Shown: in pieces, positions 46,647 through 54,960 of the stretch | Position numbering within the stretch: position 1 is the stretch's first letter | Layout of the letters: each line of letters starts with the position of its first letter | NCBI RefSeq assembly: GCF_023558375.1 | Contig: NZ_CP083762.1 | Coordinates: 88,273 to 152,272 of the forward strand | Direction of reading: 5' to 3' | DNA from: Chroococcidiopsis sp. CCMEE 29 | GTDB lineage: Bacteria > Cyanobacteriota > Cyanobacteriia > Cyanobacteriales > Chroococcidiopsidaceae | DNA length: 64,000 nt | The notes under the pieces: model-generated | Databases searched by the model: none | What the model was told of the DNA's origin: nothing | The model's input: the letters and a program-made list of their open reading frames with translations, nothing else | Made by a program: the position numbers and the translations under genes

Positions 46647-47789
46647 ATGCAACACTTGAAAAGTTTTCTTGGCTACAAGCGCTACTCCGTAGCTACAATT
46701 AGAGGCATCAGCCTCTCAATCGTTCGTGTAATTCCCATGCCAGCTACTGCCAGCCCTCAAGTCCAAAAGAATTTTGATTATGCCAGCCTTGATGCTGCAA
46801 CTTCTCGGTTTGTCCAGCAGCAGACTGGTGAAATTCGGGCATTAATGAAGCGGACTGCTCAGGGCATTGTTGAAATTGGGCAGAAACTGATTGAGGTCAA
46901 GGAAAGAATAGGGCATGGGCAGTTTGGTTTGTGGCTGAATGCTGAGTTTGAGTGGAGTCAGGATACCGCCACTAATTTCATCCGAGTGGCACAACGCTTT
47001 GGTGGCAATCCGAAATTTTCGGAATTCGCGCCTTCTGCTCTTTACTTGCTTGCTGCACCCTCTACTCCAGACACTGTCCGCCAAGAGGCGCTTGCTCGTG
47101 CTGAAGCTGGTGAATTCATTACCTACTCAAGCGCCAAAGCGCTCAAGCAGAAGTACGCTCCGGCTCCGGCTAAGACAGAACTACAGGCAGTCTCACAACC
47201 ACAACCCACCTCGATACCTGCTCCTGCTCTCGGATCTCGCCCCAAGCAGGAAATTGTAGCTATTCTGCCTCACAAGCAAGGCACGACTCTTTGTGAAGTA
47301 ACTAGAGTTATGTCTCCCCATCCAGAGCAAATCCTCTCTATTCCACAATCGCCTAAGGCAGAATCTGAGCAGCCTGGGGTTTGGTGGCAGCTAGGCGGAA
47401 AGCATTTACTCTACTGCGGCAACCCTAATTCGTCTGAATTCGTAGGGCGAGTAACGGAAGAAGTGCACTTAGTACAGTTATTGTTTGCTTTTCCCCCAAC
47501 TCCAGATTGGCAACCTGCCATTCAAGCTAGAGCGAGAGTGATTGTAGAGCATTACTTACTTCAAGGTAAAAGCTCAGATCAGCTCGATGAAATCTTGGAA
47601 TCAAATATTCTATTTTGCTCTCGGCTGTCAGATCTAGTAATCTGTTGCTTTCTTCCCACAAATGAGAGTTTTTCAGTTGTTAATCGACTAGACCGTCGAG
47701 GTTTTTTCGCTGAGCCTGATGTCAAGCGCTGCAATGCCATCATCACTGATTGGAAAAAGGCAGGTCTGAAAGCCGAACGTGTGAATTAG
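46647..47789 (+). CDS. DUF3102-type protein with methyltransferase-like C-terminus
   Basis: 380 residues; the ATG at 46737 (MPATASPQVQKNF) may be the true start. The DUF3102-like region reads RTAQGIVEIGQKLIEVKERI and GQFGLWLNAEFEWSQDTATN. A Pro-rich linker follows. The C-terminal 130 residues begin GVWWQLGGKHLLYCGNPNSS, which is the W-x-L-G-x-H-x-L-x-C-G-D opening of ParB-linked DNA adenine methyltransferases. The D is N here, and the expected DPPY motif reads FPPT (LLFAFPPTPDW). The fold may therefore be kept without catalysis. Plus-strand neighbour of the candidate initiator. Confidence 0.7.
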   Translation: MQHLKSFLGYKRYSVATIRGISLSIVRVIPMPATASPQVQKNFDYASLDAATSRFVQQQTGEIRALMKRTAQGIVEIGQKLIEVKERIGHGQFGLWLNAEFEWSQDTATNFIRVAQRFGGNPKFSEFAPSALYLLAAPSTPDTVRQEALARAEAGEFITYSSAKALKQKYAPAPAKTELQAVSQPQPTSIPAPALGSRPKQEIVAILPHKQGTTLCEVTRVMSPHPEQILSIPQSPKAESEQPGVWWQLGGKHLLYCGNPNSSEFVGRVTEEVHLVQLLFAFPPTPDWQPAIQARARVIVEHYLLQGKSSDQLDEILESNILFCSRLSDLVICCFLPTNESFSVVNRLDRRGFFAEPDVKRCNAIITDWKKAGLKAERVN

Positions 47790-47854
47790 AGAAATAGCTA
47801 AATTATTTTGCGTCACTTTACTGACTAACAATTAGTGCTACAGTCAAGTGCAAG

Positions 47855-49336
47855 TTGAGGAGTAAAATGAGGATGGCGCGTAGAAGTATACCTGGCAGCA
47901 ACAAGCGCAAGCAACCTGCAACCAAAGCTCGAAGCCGCAAACCTTCCTCTCGGCAAACGGTTCACAAACAGGATAGCAACAAGCACCATCAGCTCGCGGA
48001 TAGACCTCAAACTAGTCCCGATCTCTTCCTTAACGCAACTAGTACAAGCATGGCTTCGGCACTACCAATCTGGGAGGCAAGTAGCATCTTAACACAAAGG
48101 AAGGATCTACCTTGGAGCGCCGATCCCAATGGTAAATTGTGCTATACCAAGGAAGTTGAGAATGGTAAGGGAGCAGCCCTGTTCTGGGTAACTGAAGACC
48201 TAGAGCACGATTATCCAGCAACCCTGGCAGGAGCGGCCGCTCTAGCCGTTATCGATGCCTTTGACATTCGAGCGGCTTGTATGCACCTGATCTATGCTGC
48301 CCATGCTACACAGCTCGACCAACCCTGGGAACAGGAGTTTGTCATAGATGACAGACAGATAGAGGATTATCTTGGTCTCAAAAAGCGGACTGATAAGAAC
48401 AGGCAACAAAAGTTAGCGCTGATTAAAGAGATCGCGCAGCAGCCTTGCCAAATCACGACCTTCATCTCTTGGCCAGCGCAGGGGAGAGCAAGAGGATTCA
48501 CCATTTCAGAAACTCGGCTATGGAACATGCTGGAAATTCAGCACCACTATGATTCGGACTTATTTAGTAATCAAGAACTGGTAGGACTGACATTTAGAGT
48601 TAAGGCTGGCTACTGGGCCAAATACTTCCTTAATGAAGAGGGTCGTGCAGAGCTAAGTACCTACTGTCAGACCAGTATCCTCTCAAAAGTATTACTTGCG
48701 GATGTCATGCGGGTCTGGCAGCAGCGTGAGGGTGCTGCCAGATTGATGATTTGGCTCCTTTTTAAAACTAAAATTGATATGAAGCATTCGCTGTCGGTAC
48801 AGACTCTAATGGAAATTGCATATGGTCCGCAAAAAATTGAAGCGGCAAGGTTGGACAACCGACTACGAAGCAAACTTGCGAACACCTGGGATGAAGACTT
48901 ACTAGTACTACATGATAGAGGTTGGCATCTTCACTTTCATTCAGAAACTTATTACCCAGAAATCCAACCCTTTGCTTTTGGTCGAAGCAATCACTCCAGA
49001 CCGCGCAGTTTCTTTGAGCAACTTCTATCAGCTCAAATTTGGATCAGTCCTCCTGATAGCCTCACTCAGAAATTTATCACCCCAGAGATAATCAGTAGAC
49101 CTCAGGTACAACAAACAGTATTACCAGTAGAGGCTCAATGCTCCTTAACTGGCACTGAAGTTAGAACTCTGAGAAATAAAAAAGGCTGGACCCAGCGCCA
49201 ATTAGCTTCACTCACAGGACTCAGCCAAAGCTTAATTCAGCTCATCGAGAAGAATCAACGTACCATTACCCGCGAGAACCAGGAGATTTTAGAACGTACT
49301 TTAAAGGGAGAACCTGGAGATTCGACAACATCATAA
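47855..49336 (+). CDS. Candidate replication initiator with C-terminal HTH
   Basis: 493 residues from the GTG at 47855 or the ATG at 47867. The first 50 residues are very basic. The centre (residues ~130-340) is helical with no motif I recognise (AALAVIDAFDIRAACMHLIY, FRVKAGYWAKYFLNEEGRAE). Residues ~425-490 are a clear XRE HTH: EVRTLRNKKGWTQRQLASLT, GLSQSLIQLIEKNQRTI. It lies immediately upstream of the repeat cluster at 49373-49765, the usual place for an initiator beside its iterons. Replication function is inferred from position only. Confidence 0.6.
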   Translation: MRSKMRMARRSIPGSNKRKQPATKARSRKPSSRQTVHKQDSNKHHQLADRPQTSPDLFLNATSTSMASALPIWEASSILTQRKDLPWSADPNGKLCYTKEVENGKGAALFWVTEDLEHDYPATLAGAAALAVIDAFDIRAACMHLIYAAHATQLDQPWEQEFVIDDRQIEDYLGLKKRTDKNRQQKLALIKEIAQQPCQITTFISWPAQGRARGFTISETRLWNMLEIQHHYDSDLFSNQELVGLTFRVKAGYWAKYFLNEEGRAELSTYCQTSILSKVLLADVMRVWQQREGAARLMIWLLFKTKIDMKHSLSVQTLMEIAYGPQKIEAARLDNRLRSKLANTWDEDLLVLHDRGWHLHFHSETYYPEIQPFAFGRSNHSRPRSFFEQLLSAQIWISPPDSLTQKFITPEIISRPQVQQTVLPVEAQCSLTGTEVRTLRNKKGWTQRQLASLTGLSQSLIQLIEKNQRTITRENQEILERTLKGEPGDSTTS

Positions 49337-49372
49337 GTTTCTAATCAAAAGCTAAAATCAACCAAAATCTTG

Positions 49373-49409
49373 TTTCACCAACGTATAAGGTTTTCACCAA
49401 CGTATAGGG
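49373..49409 (+). repeat. Two 18-bp direct repeats downstream of the HTH gene
   Basis: TTTCACCAACGTATAAGG (49373-49390) and TTTCACCAACGTATAGGG (49392-49409), 19-bp period, one mismatch. They lie 37 bp after the stop of the HTH gene and 140 bp before the 44-bp repeats. Possibly a protein-binding site of the origin. Confidence 0.7.
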
Positions 49410-49549
49410 TGCCTCCCAAACAAACAGATTAGTCAAACCCTCATATACCCCCATATATAGGATACTTTAACTGGCTAAATGTAACTATCAATGCTAATAA
49501 TGCGGCATTCCCAAATTCCAGAACTTCTACTCAGCTGGACTTTGAGGCT

Positions 49550-49765
49550 GATTACAAGTAGCTCTAGTACCCTATGACAAACCTGATTACCTTGATTACA
49601 AGTAGCTCTAGTACCCTATGGCAAACCTGATTACCTTGATTACAAGTAGCTCTAGTACCCTATGACAAACCTGATTACCTTGATTACAAGTAGCTCTAGT
49701 ACCCTATGACAAACCTGATTACCTTGATTACAAGTGCTCTAGTACCCTATGACAAGTTTCTAAAA
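49550..49765 (+). repeat. Iteron-like array: five 44-bp tandem repeats
   Basis: Units begin at 49550, 49594, 49638, 49682 and 49726, each starting GATTACAAGTAGCTCTAGTA and continuing CCCTATGACAAACCTGATTA-CCTT. The first four are full length (unit 2 has a G for A at 49621). The fifth lacks one base and diverges after CCTATGACAA. Degenerate copies of the GATTACAA start occur at 49781 and 49925. AT-rich DNA follows up to 50340. The position between an HTH protein and a primase-like protein fits an iteron-type plasmid origin. Confidence 0.75.
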
Positions 49766-50532
49766 TCCTACTAGAAGCTTGATTACAAATAACTCTAGTA
49801 CTCCCACGACAAAAATCCTAGAACCCCTACGACAAAGTTTCTAGAACCCCCCTTATAAGAAGCATTTATGATTATTACGTGAGGAGGGTTTCAGGCTTTG
49901 ATTGCGATTGGATGTAATCAGTTCGATTACAAATTGAGTCTATAAAACCCCTGATGTTCTTTTAGGCATCTGGTAAAACTAATGCATCTGAATCAACTAA
50001 GTAAACAAATGGAAATCTGATGTTAAAACATCGAACGTCAAAGATAGGTCAATCCCTTACCCCTACTCTCTCCCAAATTGCCTAAAGTTTTATAGTTTCT
50101 AGATTACCGTCAACTTAGGATGGAGGGTGGCATACTTTCTATTCCTATTTCCTAGTAAGAAAGATAATTTTTGCCACAATGGATGATGGAAAAACAATGT
50201 GCTCAAAAGGCTAAAATCGTTTTAGAATTAGCGGTAAAATTGACTAATTCAACTACTCTAATTTAGAGTACTGCTAACAATTCTACAGAAAGCTTCGCTG
50301 TGACTCAATTGACTACTAAGACTCAAAGCTTGTTTCCTTTGGGTTGCAGCCCATAAAGCTTTATCGATTTATTCAAATACGCTTACAAAATTCAAAGCCG
50401 GGACAAGGCAAGCAAAACAAGCATTCCCGGCAGTATAAGCTTTTGGCGAGGCTTTACTTACTGCCAATTTTAGCAAAAATTAATCTATTGCGATCGCTTG
50501 CCTTGTCTCGGCTGCCAAACAGGAGCTTCGAG
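49766..50532. other. AT-rich non-coding region, candidate origin/unwinding region
   Basis: About 770 bp without a convincing gene. It contains degenerate iteron half-units and long AT-rich stretches (for example 50160-50300). A TTG-started frame from 50344 merely extends the primase gene. It could hold the DNA-unwinding element and the primase promoter. Confidence 0.45.
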
Positions 50533-53500
50533 ATGGAACAATTACACAAACATTCATTTACCAGCACACCTAAATCGCGCACGCTTCACCTGGATCGCGA
50601 ACAAGCCACTAGCCAACTAGAGGCACTGGGTCAAAGCCTAAGCCATGCCGTGTATGTCCGTGCCTTCCTGCCGAAGGAAGATCCACGCTACGCTAACGAC
50701 AAAGGACGTAAAGCTAACGAACTAAATTGGCAGCAGCTTGAGCGCTGGCAAGCCCAAGGGTACGGCATTTACATCGTGGTCAATGGTGGCGGCCACAAAG
50801 ATGAGGATGTGAAATGCTGTCGTACCATCTTCTGTGAATTTGACGATCGCCCAATTGAGGAGCAAATCTGGTTCTGGCGGGAATTAGGATTGCCAGAGCC
50901 ATCACTACAGATCCAAACCCGTAAGTCTATCCACAGCTATTGGGTATTTGAGCAACCAATAGCAGTTGAACAGTGGCGGGAAGTGCAAACCGCGCTACTA
51001 AAATACACTGGCTCTGACCCAGCCCTGAAAAATCCCAGTCGGGTAATGCGGTTGGCTGGTGCTTACCATATCAAACCAGGCTGCGACCCACTACGCTGCG
51101 ATATCATCCATAATTCTGGTCAACGGTATCGCTATGAAGAGCTACGTGCGGTTGTGCCAGCCCCACAACAACCAGCACTAGCCCAACCACAACTGCTGCC
51201 CCTGGTGCCACAAGCTCAAACGGCTCAAGTTACAACCCAATATCAGCGCTACGAAGATATCCAGCTCCCAGTCCCGGCATCAGTTCCCTTAGAAGTGTGC
51301 CTTGCCAGGGATTCCCGCACTCTGCTTGAATCTGGGATGAGTCAAGGCGGTCGCAATACCTCAGGGGCAAAACTAGCGCGCGATCTAATCGGTACTGCCA
51401 ACTACCTCCAGTCCATTGGACAGCAATTCAATGGTGCTCTCCGGCTATTACTGGAAGATTACGCTAATCGCTGTACGCCACCACTGCCAGCTCCTGAAGT
51501 TGATGCCATTTGGAAATCTGCCGAAAAAGACCGTCCTGGTCCGAGTTGTAAACCAGAAGGGGTAGAGGCTTGTATTCGTGCCTGGTATTGGAAGCATCAT
51601 GTAAAGCCTAATTCCTCTGCTACTTGGAACAGTAATCACCATACTTCGGGTCGAGGATTTGGTCATGGCAGTAGTGGTGGTGGTAATCATACGCCAGCGA
51701 TGGTTGCTGTTTCCTTGTGCGCTCGCATTAAAGAAATCCTTAGTCGTCACGAAACAGAATCAGACCTTGCCAGTGCGTTAATGGATTTAGCAGATGCCAC
51801 GGGTCGTAAGTATAACGAAATTAGTCAACTAGCAAGAATTCTGCGGACTGAAGGCGAACAAGCTTCTGAAGTCATTGCTGCTGCCAACTCGCTGCAAGGC
51901 ATCCTCAAGAGTTGCCGCCAGCGTTTGGATATTCGGCGTTACTTGGAACTGACACTAACTGAAGCATTACTAGATAAAGCAGCAGCGATGCCAACTGCGC
52001 CTGAATATCTGTTCAATTCCCTACTGCCCGCTTGCGCCTCACGGATTGGTACAGCTTCCCGAATCATTATTAATCCCGAAGGTGGTTACAAACAACCGTG
52101 CATCTTCTGGACTGCAAACGTCGCCCAGAGCGGTCAAGCTAAAACTCCTCCTCAACAGGAAGTTTTAGCACCACTGGAACAAAAGGAAGCAGCGGCTAAG
52201 GAGATATACGATCTTCAACAGGAGGATTACGAAAGTGAATCAGATTCAAATGCCAAACCGCCAGTTCGCCAGCGGCGTTTGCTCAACAACGTCACTACCT
52301 CGACTAAGATTCGCATTCATAGCGAAAATCCACGCGGGTTGTTGGAATATTTAGACGAACTGGTAGCAGACTACCAACGGCTGAACCAATACAAGAGTGG
52401 CAAAGGCGACGACCTACAACTAGAACTGTCTTTCTGGAATGGCTCTGGCTGTAACTACGACCGTCATGATGCCAGGCTATTTCTCAAACGTACCGCTTTT
52501 AGTAAAACTGGCACTTACCAGTGGGATACATTAGCAAGGTTGATGGCAGATGAAGTCAGCTTTATTGCCAGTGGCTATAGTGCGCGATTCCTCTATTGCT
52601 CAATTGTCGATGCCCCTCCTCGCTATCTTGACTTGCTCAGTTCTCGTCAAGCAGACACACTGCAGCAGAAGTTGTATTGGCTGTATGGAGAACTAGAACA
52701 ATTACCAGAGGCTGATTACCTGCTCTCGCACGAAGCCAAGGTGCTGTTCCAGGGGTGGAATCATACCTTGGTCAATGCTGAGATTGAACAGGAGCATTTC
52801 GGGCTGTCGCTAGTTTACGCCAAGATTGAGGCTTATACTGCTCGAATTGCTCTATGGCTGCACATAGTGAATGCAGTACTACGCGGTGAAAAACCGCTGC
52901 CAGTCATTAGCGGTCAGACAATGCAACACGCGATTGAAATTGCTTCGTTTTACTTGTGGCAGCACAAATTGATCCACGCCCATAATGCCCCCACCCGTCA
53001 GTTAGAGGGGATTTTCCTCAAAGTGCAGACTCAGGCAGAAAAGTTTTATGCCAAATGCAGCCAAGGTGTAGGGGCATCGTTCTTAAAAACGCGGATCAAT
53101 GCTCTCAAAAGCTGGGCGGTAGAAAAAATTCGCAATTGTGTTTTCAAAACCTTAGCCACAGCAGGACACGGTCGAATTGAGGGTGAGGGCAGCCAGATGA
53201 TTTACATTCCCACCGCTGTATCAGATGCTTCAGTTGAGCAATTGGTAGGGATTGGTGAGCAGTTGGTGGGGGCACCAATCAGCCAAAACCTTACTACTAC
53301 TGGCTTACAGGCTTGGGTTGGTGAAATTGGTGCTGAGGTGTACCCCACAATTATTTCTCAACTGCCATCCGCAGCGAGCGCCTCGCCCTCAGACCACCAG
53401 TCAGTTCCCTCAACGGAGGTAACTCCCGCACCCGAGTGGATTCACCAATTCACCAACTCAAACACTGAAATAGTTACTCAGCCTGATTTACAAGTAGTTG

Positions 53501-53994
53501 GTGACCCCACCAATTCTCCACCAATTGCACCAACACAACAGATAGAGCCACAGCGTTCACCAACAGCACGAGAACTAGCAACACTAGTGCTTGGGTGTTC
53601 CACTTGGGTAGAACTTGCTAAGAGTGTGAATCAGAGTGCTAAAAAACTAATGAAAGCTGCCAGCTGCATGAGTTGTGAACAACGCGCTTGGGTAGCTGAG
53701 TTACTCAAAACATATTTGTGTTCAAATCCTAGTGCTATGAGCCAGCTGGCTTGGCTGCCACTCAAGCTGCGCTCTGCAGTGCTGGAGCAACTGACTTTTA
53801 CCATCGGGCGGATAGGTGGCGACCATGTCGAGGATGCAAGACATGAGCGCCTGAGTGGTTGCAAGTATGTTTCGGTAGCTTCTGTGGGAACACATCAGGA
53901 AAGGTGGATTTTCCAGACCCCTGCTGGTAAAAACATTCCGGTGTTTGGCACTGAGGCAATAGAAGCGATCGCTGCCACAAGCGAGTCACCGTAG
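50533..53994 (+). CDS. RepB-like primase + DUF3987 plasmid/phage replication protein
   Basis: About 1153 residues from the ATG at 50533 (AGGAG 7 nt upstream); the frame is open from 50344. The N-terminal ~200 residues match the RepB-like/AEP primase type: IYIVVNGGGHKDEDVKCCRT, FCEFDDRPIEEQI (catalytic acids), SIHSYWVFEQPI (His) and NPSRVMRLAGAYHIKPG. The middle matches DUF3987 with a relaxed P-loop (NVAQSGQAKTPPQQ) and IASGYSARFLYCSIVDAPPR. The last ~300 residues are Pro/Thr-rich with no recognised domain. It is probably the replicon's primase or primase-helicase. It follows the iterons on the same strand. Confidence 0.8.
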   Translation: MEQLHKHSFTSTPKSRTLHLDREQATSQLEALGQSLSHAVYVRAFLPKEDPRYANDKGRKANELNWQQLERWQAQGYGIYIVVNGGGHKDEDVKCCRTIFCEFDDRPIEEQIWFWRELGLPEPSLQIQTRKSIHSYWVFEQPIAVEQWREVQTALLKYTGSDPALKNPSRVMRLAGAYHIKPGCDPLRCDIIHNSGQRYRYEELRAVVPAPQQPALAQPQLLPLVPQAQTAQVTTQYQRYEDIQLPVPASVPLEVCLARDSRTLLESGMSQGGRNTSGAKLARDLIGTANYLQSIGQQFNGALRLLLEDYANRCTPPLPAPEVDAIWKSAEKDRPGPSCKPEGVEACIRAWYWKHHVKPNSSATWNSNHHTSGRGFGHGSSGGGNHTPAMVAVSLCARIKEILSRHETESDLASALMDLADATGRKYNEISQLARILRTEGEQASEVIAAANSLQGILKSCRQRLDIRRYLELTLTEALLDKAAAMPTAPEYLFNSLLPACASRIGTASRIIINPEGGYKQPCIFWTANVAQSGQAKTPPQQEVLAPLEQKEAAAKEIYDLQQEDYESESDSNAKPPVRQRRLLNNVTTSTKIRIHSENPRGLLEYLDELVADYQRLNQYKSGKGDDLQLELSFWNGSGCNYDRHDARLFLKRTAFSKTGTYQWDTLARLMADEVSFIASGYSARFLYCSIVDAPPRYLDLLSSRQADTLQQKLYWLYGELEQLPEADYLLSHEAKVLFQGWNHTLVNAEIEQEHFGLSLVYAKIEAYTARIALWLHIVNAVLRGEKPLPVISGQTMQHAIEIASFYLWQHKLIHAHNAPTRQLEGIFLKVQTQAEKFYAKCSQGVGASFLKTRINALKSWAVEKIRNCVFKTLATAGHGRIEGEGSQMIYIPTAVSDASVEQLVGIGEQLVGAPISQNLTTTGLQAWVGEIGAEVYPTIISQLPSAASASPSDHQSVPSTEVTPAPEWIHQFTNSNTEIVTQPDLQVVGDPTNSPPIAPTQQIEPQRSPTARELATLVLGCSTWVELAKSVNQSAKKLMKAASCMSCEQRAWVAELLKTYLCSNPSAMSQLAWLPLKLRSAVLEQLTFTIGRIGGDHVEDARHERLSGCKYVSVASVGTHQERWIFQTPAGKNIPVFGTEAIEAIAATSESP

Positions 53995-54040
53995 GTTCCA
54001 GGCTAATGGGAAGGCTCAATCAGCAGGAGGATTTACAACC

Positions 54041-54883
54041 GTGTCTGAATCATCCGAAGGTGAAAGTATTACTGTAGCTGCCCTTGAGGTTTTGGAGGCA
54101 CTGACCGAACAGGAAGAAGCCGACCGCCATCGGCTGGAGTTGAAAGTCGAGCGGGCGTTTTGTGAAGCTGGCTCTGCCTTAAGGGAACTGCGAGACAAGC
54201 GGCTGTATCGCTCTACTCACAAAACTTTTGAAGCCTACTGCCGCGACCGCTTCAACTATAGTCGTGATAGTGCTTACCTGAAAATTGCTGCTGCTGCTGT
54301 TTACGACAATCTACAGAAATTTTTGCCGACAAATTGTCGGCAATTTCCTCTGCCGACAAATGAACATCAGCTACGCGCTCTTGCTAAAGCTGATCTTGAA
54401 CCACAAATGCAAGCTTCTGCCTGGTTACAAGGTGTAGAGGAAGCAGGTGGTAAAGTCCCTAGTGGTCGCATTGTCAAAGGCATTGTCGAGCGGTTGAAGG
54501 AAAAACCTTTGATTAAAGCTTCTGATTTTTGTCAGGTAGGTGACGTGTTTACTCTGACTCGGTTAGAGGGCATTGAGCGCAAATATAACGGCTGTTGGGC
54601 GATCGCATTTGACGTATCTGGAATTAATGTAAAAGTTGACGTTCATGATATTGCCCTCACTGTGAAACCAGAAAACCTCAAGCCAATTGACTCTCCAGAT
54701 GTGCGCCGTCAACTACCAGCTATTCTTGAGCGAATTAGGCGATTGCGGAATGTTGGCTTTCTGGACAGAGGGGCTTACGGTGTTTTGGAAGATCTAGGGC
54801 GACATACTTATCTAACAGATGTGGAGGAGGGGTTGCTGACTTGGTTGGAGGAATACTACAAAGTTAATTCTTCAAAATCCTAG
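54041..54883 (+). CDS. DUF3102/ParB-linked-type plasmid protein
   Basis: 280 residues from a GTG at 54041 with AGGAGG upstream. Segments: LELKVERAFCEAGSALRELR, DKRLYRSTHKTFEAYCRDRF, YSRDSAYLKIAAAAVYDNL and LPTNEHQLRALAKADLEPQM. The pattern is common in cyanobacterial plasmid and phage proteins related to ParB-type regulators. The C-terminal half (FTLTRLEGIERKYNGCWAIA) is less clear. A perfect 10-bp-arm palindrome lies inside the gene (54323-54343). It sits between the primase and recD2 genes, all on the plus strand. Confidence 0.7.
   Translation: MSESSEGESITVAALEVLEALTEQEEADRHRLELKVERAFCEAGSALRELRDKRLYRSTHKTFEAYCRDRFNYSRDSAYLKIAAAAVYDNLQKFLPTNCRQFPLPTNEHQLRALAKADLEPQMQASAWLQGVEEAGGKVPSGRIVKGIVERLKEKPLIKASDFCQVGDVFTLTRLEGIERKYNGCWAIAFDVSGINVKVDVHDIALTVKPENLKPIDSPDVRRQLPAILERIRRLRNVGFLDRGAYGVLEDLGRHTYLTDVEEGLLTWLEEYYKVNSSKS
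54323..54343. promoter_or_regulatory. Perfect palindrome inside a CDS, possible binding site
   Basis: TTGCCGACAA-A-TTGTCGGCAA, 10-bp perfect arms and a 1-base centre, followed 7 bp later by a third half-site TGCCGACAAA (54351-54360). It codes for LPTNCRQFPLPTN within a conserved protein motif. Repeats at the protein level (LPTN twice) explain the third half but not the inverted arm. Confidence 0.45.
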
Positions 54884-54960
54884 TAATAAACCTGTACTAT
54901 CATAAAGGCTGTAAGCCTTCTAACTGAAAGCCGGATACTCAACTGCTACTTGGAAAGGAA

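Noticed and set aside
49550-49765. Possible CRISPR array in the 44-bp repeats
   Set aside because: The units are directly tandem, with no unique spacers and no cas genes nearby.
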